Assembly (NCBI RefSeq): GCF_024497955.1
Contig: NZ_JANHKP010000012.1
Location: 124,001 to 188,000 of the forward strand
Direction of reading: 5' to 3'
DNA length: 64,000 nucleotides
From: Streptomyces sp. C10-9-1
GTDB taxonomy: Bacteria > Actinomycetota > Actinomycetes > Streptomycetales > Streptomycetaceae
Shown: one piece after another, positions 58,454-64,000 of the stretch
Numbering within the stretch: the first letter of the stretch is position 1
Layout: each line of letters starts with the position of its first letter
Position numbers and translations under genes: made by a program
The notes under the pieces: model-generated
What the model was told of the DNA's origin: nothing
The model's input: only the letters and a program-made list of their open reading frames with translations
Databases searched by the model: none

Positions 58454-59836
58454 TCAGGTGAGGGTCACCACCTCCGCGGACCGGTCCGTCCAGGCCGCGA
58501 GCGGGACGAACCCCCGGTGCCCGAGTTCGCCGAAGACGGTCACCGCCCGGCCCCCCGCCAGTGCGACGAGCCGCCACAGCCCGGGGCCCGCGGCGGCCGC
58601 CGGGGTGATCGGCAGGGCGTCCGCGCCCTCCCCGTCGGCCAGCTGCCAGCCGTCGCCGACCGGCAGCGGGACGACGGGGCCGAGGATCACGGGCCGCGAC
58701 TCCGCCCAGGGATCGTCCACCAGCGCCCTGCCGTAGGCCGCGGCCGCCCCGGCGCAGGACGTACCGCCGGGCGGCGGCCGGCCGGCGGCCGTGGGCGGGC
58801 CGTGCGGCTCCGTCAACTCGCCCCGCAGCCCACCCGATCCGCCGTGCGGGGTCACCTCGGCCCGCAGCACCCGGCCGACCGGGAGCGACAGACCGGGGCT
58901 GCGCCCCGCCGCCCCGAACGACAGGAGCAGCACGGCGCGTCCCGACTCCCGGCCGTGCAGCCAGATGCGCCGGGTGGTCAGGCCGCCCGCGGAGGCGTCC
59001 TGCTGAGAGAGGACCAGCCAGGAGTCCGCCACCGGGGTTCCGTCAGCTGCGGACGGCAGACCGACGCGGGTGCGGACCGTGGCCGCCAGCGGCCCGGGCA
59101 GCCGGTCCCGGCCGAGCCAGGCCCGGTTCAGCAGGTGCAGCAGGGCGCACTCCTCCAGCAGCCGTACCGGCCAGTCCGGGCCCGAGCCCGGCAGGTCCCC
59201 CAACTCCCTTACGCGTGCCGCCAGTCCGGGGGCCTGGGCGTCGACCATCCGCGCGGCCGCCTCCTCCCGGAGCACGCCCCCGGAGCGCTCCGCCGAGGCC
59301 AGCCCCTCGTGCAGCAGGTCGGCGAGCCGCTGCTCCAGTTCGCTCGCCCCCGCCGTGATGCGCGCCGCGCGCCGCTCGGCCCTTCTGCGGGCCTCCCGCT
59401 CGGCCGTCCGCCCGGAGCCGCCGGCCGGTGCGCCCGCCGGGCAAGCGCCCCCGGCCCGGCCGTCGTCCAGCGCGCCGAGTCCCTCCCCGAGCCGCTCGGC
59501 GACCCAGCCCGGGGCGGTCGACCGGGGAAGGGCCGACGGCCCTGCGGACCCCAGCAGCAGCAGTCCTCGCACGTGCCCGCACGGCGGTTCCGCAGCCGCG
59601 CAGGCGCACCACGCCGCCTCGGCGGCGGTGTCGACGACGACCCGCACGCCGGGTGCGCCCCCCTGCCCGCAGAGCCCCCACAGCACCCCGGCCGCGTCGC
59701 GGCCCGCCCCGGACCAGGCGTTCGGGTCGGCGGGTCCGAAGGCCTGGTCCGAGGCGGCGTCAGGGGCCGTCCGGTGCCCCCGTCCGGGAGTCCGGCGCAC
59801 CTCCTGTCCGGGGGCTTCCCCGTTGGGTCGCAGCAT
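58454..59836 (-). CDS. SWIM zinc-finger protein
   Basis: 460 residues. Zinc-finger CxCx6CxH formed by Cys77, Cys79, Cys86 and His88 (WCACAAAEPPCGHVRGLLLL), preceded by the typical DPNAWSGAG-RDAAGVLWGLC region. The remainder is Arg/Ala helical (ERRAARITAGASELEQRLAD) and then beta-rich. SWIM fingers bind DNA or proteins and occur in recombination factors of the Sws1 type. No Shine-Dalgarno; the DNA-damage-type -10 (TAGCGT) ends 7 nt before the ATG, so it is probably leaderless. First gene of the minus-strand arm of the module. Confidence 0.88.
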   Translation of the reverse strand: MLRPNGEAPGQEVRRTPGRGHRTAPDAASDQAFGPADPNAWSGAGRDAAGVLWGLCGQGGAPGVRVVVDTAAEAAWCACAAAEPPCGHVRGLLLLGSAGPSALPRSTAPGWVAERLGEGLGALDDGRAGGACPAGAPAGGSGRTAEREARRRAERRAARITAGASELEQRLADLLHEGLASAERSGGVLREEAAARMVDAQAPGLAARVRELGDLPGSGPDWPVRLLEECALLHLLNRAWLGRDRLPGPLAATVRTRVGLPSAADGTPVADSWLVLSQQDASAGGLTTRRIWLHGRESGRAVLLLSFGAAGRSPGLSLPVGRVLRAEVTPHGGSGGLRGELTEPHGPPTAAGRPPPGGTSCAGAAAAYGRALVDDPWAESRPVILGPVVPLPVGDGWQLADGEGADALPITPAAAAGPGLWRLVALAGGRAVTVFGELGHRGFVPLAAWTDRSAEVVTLT

Positions 59837-59843
59837 GCCCCCG

Positions 59844-59866
59844 ACGCTAGGGCCCCCCACTGACAA
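59844..59866 (-). promoter_or_regulatory. RecA-NDp / PafBC-type DNA-damage promoter of the SWIM gene
   Basis: On the minus strand TTGTCAGTG (59866-59858), 8 nt, TAGCGT (59849-59844): a perfect match to the actinobacterial consensus TTGTCRGTG-N8-TAnnnT. PafBC alters sigma binding so that this motif replaces a normal -35. The distance to the ATG implies a leaderless mRNA. Confidence 0.88.
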
Positions 59867-60037
59867 CGCCCCCGGCCCTGCCGCGTCCGCCCCGGACGGC
59901 CCGCTTCCGAGCGGCGGTCGGCGCGCCCGCACGAGAGCCGAGGCCGGCGGCCGCCCCCTGCGGCACGCCGCTCCCGCCCTCCCCCGGAGAGGCCGCCCGC
60001 GGCCCCCGGAACCGGCCGCCCCGGGCGGCGGAGCCGA

Positions 60038-60060
60038 TTGTCAGTGGCGTGGTGCACCGT
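60038..60060 (+). promoter_or_regulatory. RecA-NDp / PafBC-type promoter of the MoxR gene
   Basis: TTGTCAGTG (60038-60046), 8 nt, CACCGT (60055-60060). The upstream block is perfect and the spacing is exact; the -10 has C instead of T at its first base. The leader to the ATG at 60099 is about 32 nt, with GGAGGGGG as ribosome site. Confidence 0.72.
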
Positions 60061-60098
60061 GGAACGCGCAACGGGTCGAACGATCTGGAGGGGGATCC

Positions 60099-61229
60099 AT
60101 GACCGTGCCCGCCACCGCGCCGGACACCCCGGCGGCCGCCGAGCCGGCCCCGGGCGGAGTGCTGCGCCCGCACGCGGAGGAGGCCTTCGCCGCCGAACTC
60201 GCCGCGCTCGCCGCCCGGGACGACCGCCGCCGCCCGCCCAACTGGCGGCTGTCGCCCTGGGCCGTCGCCACCTACCTGCTCGGCGGCACCCTCCCCGACG
60301 GCACGGTGATCACGCCCAAGTACGTGGGCCCGCGGCGTGTGGTCGAGGTCGCCGTCGCCACGCTCGCCACCGACCGGGCCCTGCTGCTGCTCGGTGTGCC
60401 GGGCACGGCGAAGACCTGGGTCTCCGAGCACCTGGCGGCGGCGGTCAGCGGCGACTCGACGCTGCTGGTGCAGGGCACGGCCGGCACCCCGGAGGAGTCC
60501 GTCCGCTACGGCTGGGACTACGCGCGGCTCCTCGCCCGGGGGCCGAGCCGTCAGGCCCTGGTGCCCAGCCCGGTGATGCGGGCCATGGCCGAGGGCATGA
60601 CCGCCCGCGTGGAGGAGCTCACCCGCATCCCCGCCGACGTCCAGGACGGCCTGATCACCCTGCTGTCCGAGAAGACGCTGCCGATCCCGGAGCTCGGCCA
60701 GGAGGTCCAGGCGGTCCCCGGCTTCAACCTGATCGCCACGGCCAACGACCGGGACCGCGGCGTCAACGACCTCTCCAGCGCCCTGCGCAGGCGCTTCAAC
60801 ACCGTGGTCCTGCCGCTGCCCGCGACGCCGGAGGAGGAGGTCGACATCGTGGCCCGGCGGGTCGGCCAGATCGGGCGCTCGCTCGACCTGCCCTCCTCCG
60901 GGGGGCTGGAGGAGATCCGCCGGGTGGTCACCGTCTTCCGCGAGCTGCGCGAGGGCGTGTCCGCCGACGGCCGCACCCGGCTCAAGTCCCCCTCCGGCAC
61001 GCTGTCGACGGCGGAGGCGATCTCCGTGGTCACCGGCGGTCTGGCGCTCGCCGCCCACTTCGGGGACGGAGTGCTCCGCCCCCGGGACCTGGCCGCCGGG
61101 CTCCGCGGCGCGGTCGTCCGCGACCAGGCGGCCGACCGTGCGGCGTGGCAGGAGTACCTGGAGACCGTGGTGCGCGAGCGGGAGGGGTGGAAGGACCTCT
61201 ACCGCGCCTGCCGCGAGGCGGACGGGTGA
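60099..61229 (+). CDS. MoxR-family AAA+ ATPase
   Basis: 376 residues. Walker A at 99-106 (GVPGTAKT), strand LVQGTAGTPEESVRYGWDYA, the VQDGLITLLSEKTLPIPELG segment, sensor-1 LIATANDRDRGVNDL and Arg finger region SSALRRRFNTVVLPLP. MoxR ATPases act with a vWA partner to remodel or activate client proteins. It overlaps the DUF5682 gene (GTGA), with the vWA gene after that. Strong GGAG ribosome site. First gene of the plus-strand arm. Confidence 0.93.
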   Translation: MTVPATAPDTPAAAEPAPGGVLRPHAEEAFAAELAALAARDDRRRPPNWRLSPWAVATYLLGGTLPDGTVITPKYVGPRRVVEVAVATLATDRALLLLGVPGTAKTWVSEHLAAAVSGDSTLLVQGTAGTPEESVRYGWDYARLLARGPSRQALVPSPVMRAMAEGMTARVEELTRIPADVQDGLITLLSEKTLPIPELGQEVQAVPGFNLIATANDRDRGVNDLSSALRRRFNTVVLPLPATPEEEVDIVARRVGQIGRSLDLPSSGGLEEIRRVVTVFRELREGVSADGRTRLKSPSGTLSTAEAISVVTGGLALAAHFGDGVLRPRDLAAGLRGAVVRDQAADRAAWQEYLETVVREREGWKDLYRACREADG

Positions 61230-63538
61230 CCGGCCCCCTGCTCCTCGGCGTCCGGCACCACGGGCCGGGCTCCGCCCGCGCCGTGCGGGCCGCGCTGGAT
61301 GCAGCCGACCCGCCCGCGGTGCTGGTCGAGGGGCCGCCCGAGGGCGACGCCCTGCTGCCGTTGGCAGCGGCCGAGGGGATGAGGCCCCCCGTCGCGCTGC
61401 TGGTCCACGCGGCGAACGACCCGGGCCGCTCGGCGTTCTGGCCGTTCGCCGCCTTCAGCCCCGAGTGGGTGGCGATCCGCTGGGCACTCGCCCGCGGCGT
61501 GCCGGTCCGCTTCGTCGACCTGCCCGCCGCCCATCTGCTGGCGGCGGACGAGGCCGCGGGGGCGGAGGTCGGCGGCGGGGGTGCGCACGGGCGGGAGGCG
61601 GCGCGGATCGACCCGCTGCGCGCCCTGGCGCACGCCGCGGGCCACGACGACCCCGAACGCTGGTGGGAGGACGTCGTCGAGCACCGCGGCGCTGCCGGGG
61701 ACCCGCTCGCGCCGTTCGCCGCCCTCGGGGAGGCGATGTCGGCCCTGCGGGAGGCGCACGGAGACGGCGGCCGTCCCCGGGACGCGCTCCGCGAGGCCCA
61801 TATGCGCCTCTCGCTGCGCGCCGCCCGCAGGGAGTTCGGGGACGCGGTGGCCGTCGTCTGCGGGGCCTGGCACGTCCCCGCCCTCGCCCGCACGGTCCCC
61901 GTCGGCGCGGACCGCGCCCTGCTGAAGGGCCTGCCCAGGGTCCGCACGGAGGCCGGCTGGGTGCCGTGGACGCACCGCAGGCTCGCCCGCTCCTCCGGCT
62001 ACGGCGCCGGGGTGACCTCGCCCGGCTGGTACGGCCACCTCTTCACGGCGCCGGACCGGCCGGTCGAGCGGTGGATGACCCGGGTCGCCGGGCTCCTGAG
62101 GGAGGAGGGACGGACCGTGTCCCCCGCGGAGGTCATCGAGGCGGTCCGGCTCGCCGACGCCCTGGCCGCCGTCCGCGGCCGTCCGCTGGCGGGGCTGGGC
62201 GAGACCACGGACGCCGTCCGCGCCGTCATGTGCGACGGCTCCGACCTCCCCCTGCGGCTCGTGGCGGACCGGCTGGTGGTCGGCGACGTCCTCGGCGAGG
62301 TCCCCGAGGACGCCCCGGCCGTCCCGCTCCAGCGCGACCTGACCCGGCTCCAGCGCCGCCTCCGGCTCCGCCCCGAGGCGGCCGGGCGGACTCTGGAGCT
62401 CGACCTCCGCCGCGACAACGACGCCGCACGCAGCCGCCTGCTGCACCGGCTGCGCCTGCTCGGCGTCGACTGGGGCGAACCGGCGGCCGGACGCGCCGGA
62501 ACCGGCACCTTCCGCGAGACCTGGAGCGTGCGCTGGCGGCCCGAGCTGTCGGTGAAGGTCGCCGAGGCGGGTGTCTGGGGCACCACCGTGGAAGAGGCGG
62601 CCTCGGCCCGGGCGGTGGCATCGGCCCGGGCGGCGGCCTCCCTCCACCAGGTCGCCGGGCTCGTGGAGCAGTGCCTGCTCGGGGGTCTCGCCGACGCCCT
62701 CCCGGTGGTCGTGTCCGCCCTCGCCGACCGCGCCGCACTCGACAGCGACGTCGGGCGGCTCGCCGACGCCCTCCCGGCGCTCGCCCGCTCCCTGCGCTAC
62801 GGGGACGTGCGGGCCACCGACACCGCCGCGCTCGCCCGCGCGGCGACGGGGCTCGCCGAGCGCGTCTGCGTCGGCCTGCCCCCCGCCTGCACCGGGCTGG
62901 GCGCCGAGGCCGCGGCCGCGATGCGCGCCCGGATCGACGCCGTGCACACCGCGGTCGGGCTGCTGCCCGGCGAGGGCGGGACGACCGGGCGCTGGTGGAC
63001 CGTGCTGCGCGGACTCGCGGCGCGGGACACCGTCCCCGGGGAGATCCGCGGGCGGGCCTTCCGGCTCCTGCTGGACGGCGGGCACCTCGCCGAGGGCGAG
63101 GCCGCCCGGGCCATGGCGCTCGCCCTCTCCCGGGCCGCACCGCCCGCGGAGGCGGCCGGCTGGATCGAGGGCTTCGCGGGCGGGGCGTCCGGCGGCGGGC
63201 TCCTGCTGCTCCACGACGAACGCCTGCTCGCCCTCGTCGACGGCTGGCTGGCGAGCGTGCCGCCGGACGCCTTCACGGCCGTGCTGCCGCTGCTGCGCCG
63301 CACCTTCGCCGCCTACGAGGCGGGCGTGCGGCGCTCCCTGGGGGAGCTGGTGGGCCGCGGGCCCGCGGCCGTCGGCCGCACCCCCGGCGCCCTCCCGCCG
63401 GACGGCTTCGGCGCGTCCACCGACGCGGACCGTGCCGACGCGGTCCTGCCCGTGCTGCACCTGCTGCTCGGGACCGACCGCACCGCCGCCGGCCCCGCCG
63501 GCGCCGGGCACCACGAGCACGCGGAGGCGACCGGATGA
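61226..63538 (+). CDS. DUF5682 protein, possible TraB/ChaN-like fold
   Basis: 770 residues. N-terminal strand-turn LLLGVRHHGPGSARAVRAAL, then AVLVEGPPEGDALLPL, and around residue 210 AVAVVCGAWHVPALA. This pattern resembles the TraB/EreA/ChaN superfamily (GxxH near the start, ExP/E strand, VVGxxH late), which includes erythromycin esterases and Tiki-type peptidases. The C-terminal 400 residues are helical and Ala/Leu-rich. GTG start overlaps the MoxR stop; its stop overlaps the vWA start (ATGA). It is the likely client or effector of the MoxR-vWA pair. Fold assignment is by eye. Confidence 0.85.
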   Translation: MTGPLLLGVRHHGPGSARAVRAALDAADPPAVLVEGPPEGDALLPLAAAEGMRPPVALLVHAANDPGRSAFWPFAAFSPEWVAIRWALARGVPVRFVDLPAAHLLAADEAAGAEVGGGGAHGREAARIDPLRALAHAAGHDDPERWWEDVVEHRGAAGDPLAPFAALGEAMSALREAHGDGGRPRDALREAHMRLSLRAARREFGDAVAVVCGAWHVPALARTVPVGADRALLKGLPRVRTEAGWVPWTHRRLARSSGYGAGVTSPGWYGHLFTAPDRPVERWMTRVAGLLREEGRTVSPAEVIEAVRLADALAAVRGRPLAGLGETTDAVRAVMCDGSDLPLRLVADRLVVGDVLGEVPEDAPAVPLQRDLTRLQRRLRLRPEAAGRTLELDLRRDNDAARSRLLHRLRLLGVDWGEPAAGRAGTGTFRETWSVRWRPELSVKVAEAGVWGTTVEEAASARAVASARAAASLHQVAGLVEQCLLGGLADALPVVVSALADRAALDSDVGRLADALPALARSLRYGDVRATDTAALARAATGLAERVCVGLPPACTGLGAEAAAAMRARIDAVHTAVGLLPGEGGTTGRWWTVLRGLAARDTVPGEIRGRAFRLLLDGGHLAEGEAARAMALALSRAAPPAEAAGWIEGFAGGASGGGLLLLHDERLLALVDGWLASVPPDAFTAVLPLLRRTFAAYEAGVRRSLGELVGRGPAAVGRTPGALPPDGFGASTDADRADAVLPVLHLLLGTDRTAAGPAGAGHHEHAEATG

Positions 63539-64000
63539 GCACGCCGGGCAGCGGGACGGGACAGGACGGGGAGCGGCTGCGGCGCTGGCGGCTCGTCCTC
63601 GGCGGTGAGGCGGAGGACGGCACCGGCCACCGCCCCACCGGGCCCGACGCGGCCGCGGACGGCGCGCTCGCCGCGCTCTACGGGGTGCCCCCCGGGCACG
63701 ACGGACGCGGACCGGCACGCTCGGCCGGACTGGGCGCCTCGGCGCCGTCCGTCGCCCGCTGGCTCGGCGACATCCGCACCTACTTCCCGAGCCCCGTCGT
63801 CCGGGTGATGCAGCGCGACGCGATCGAGCGGCTCGGTCTCGCCCGGCTCCTGGCCGAACCCGGGGTGCTGGAGGCCGTCGAGGCGGACGTCCACCTCGTG
63901 GGCGCACTGCTCTCCCTGCGCCAGGCGATGCCCGAGCAGACCCGCGAGACGGCGCGCGCGGTGGTGCGCGCCGTCGTCCGGGACCTGGAGAGCAGGCTCG
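63535..64000 (+). CDS. vWA domain protein, N-terminal part (runs off window)
   Basis: 155 codons visible with no stop before the window ends. It starts at ATG overlapping the DUF5682 stop. The sequence RRWRLVLGGEAEDGTG, ARWLGDIRTYFPSPVVRVMQ and ERLGLARLLAEPGVLEAVEA is the N-terminal region of the CoxE-like vWA proteins that partner MoxR ATPases. The vWA domain itself, with its metal-binding DxSxS motif, must lie beyond the window. Confidence 0.85.
   Translation, partial: MSTPGSGTGQDGERLRRWRLVLGGEAEDGTGHRPTGPDAAADGALAALYGVPPGHDGRGPARSAGLGASAPSVARWLGDIRTYFPSPVVRVMQRDAIERLGLARLLAEPGVLEAVEADVHLVGALLSLRQAMPEQTRETARAVVRAVVRDLESRL

Larger units (their letters stand above)
59837..60098. other. Divergent control region of the SWIM/MoxR module
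   Basis: 262 bp. It holds two outward promoters of the same type (59844-59866 minus, 60038-60060 plus), each with TTGTCAGTG, forming an inverted pair. No other operator recognised; no gene. Confidence 0.85.

Noticed and set aside
59844..59866. TTGTCA as an ordinary -35 for TAGCGT
   Set aside because: Only 11 bp separate them, too short for a normal sigma-70 spacer; the PafBC-type arrangement fits exactly instead.
60038..60098. MoxR frame extended upstream of ATG 60099
   Set aside because: The upstream part covers the promoter; the strong GGAG ribosome site supports ATG 60099.
1..64000. tRNA/rRNA genes, CRISPR arrays, IS elements, prophage
   Set aside because: No T-loop-like tRNA signatures, spaced direct repeats, transposase or phage structural genes were seen; gene order and composition are uniform.

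Overview
The window is very GC-rich chromosomal DNA from an actinobacterium, almost certainly a Streptomyces. Third codon positions are strongly G/C. The gene set includes the sporulation regulators whiD and bldM (divergent, with a sigma-BldN type promoter), a His-tailed GroEL1, and a gene order I remember as that of the S. coelicolor core region around SCO4740-SCO4805. I see no insertion sequences, prophage genes, CRISPR arrays, tRNAs or rRNAs. This is core chromosome rather than an island.

Layout. 1-6.5 kb: cell-wall and cofactor genes (3' part of glmS, acpS, NAD(P)HX repair, alr, a hydrolase, tsaE). 6.5-7.6 kb: a small inserted unit with a 72-residue ORF behind an iron-box-like site and an L,D-transpeptidase-like protein lacking the catalytic residues. 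7.6-10.1 kb: tsaB-rimI-tsaD (tRNA t6A synthesis). 10.3-12 kb: a YCII/DGPF protein with an ECF42-type sigma factor. 12-14.2 kb: a THUMP-like methyltransferase and a NodB lipoprotein. 14.3-16.6 kb: groES-groEL1 behind two CIRCE operators. 16.7-20 kb: a SnoaL-type protein, an SDR, a MOSC protein and a LysR regulator. 20-22.3 kb: whiD, bldM and an ECF sigma factor. 22.4-25.2 kb: guaB and a GuaB3 paralogue. 25.3-29.1 kb: a membrane protein, a nucleotide-sugar dehydrogenase homologue and glpD. 29.4-35.2 kb: a Ser/Thr kinase followed by a pseudokinase. 35.4-38.9 kb: an aldehyde dehydrogenase and a GMC oxidoreductase. 39.7-41.9 kb: chorismate mutase and guaA. 42-46.2 kb: DoxX, a PspC protein and a PspC-type sensor kinase with its response regulator. 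46.3-49.5 kb: two NlpC/P60 hydrolases, one behind a ydaO (c-di-AMP) riboswitch. 49.7-56.3 kb: pcrA, an M23 peptidase, a lipase and icmB. 56.7-64 kb: a divergent five-gene module, SWIM protein-DUF5691 on one side and MoxR ATPase-DUF5682-vWA protein on the other; the vWA gene runs off the window.

Most notable point. Both outward promoters of the SWIM/MoxR module match the actinobacterial RecA-independent DNA-damage promoter read by PafBC (TTGTCRGTG-N8-TAnnnT): one perfectly, the other with one changed base in the -10. The same element lies just upstream of pcrA. This predicts that the uncharacterised module is co-induced with a repair helicase during genotoxic stress.

A second theme is enzyme homologues that lack catalytic residues: GuaB3 (Cys to His), the nucleotide-sugar dehydrogenase (Cys to Gly), the L,D-transpeptidase-like protein (His/Cys to Thr/Gly), and a pseudokinase next to an intact kinase. 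Many genes also have a TAnnnT hexamer 6-9 nt before the start codon, suggesting frequent leaderless transcription.
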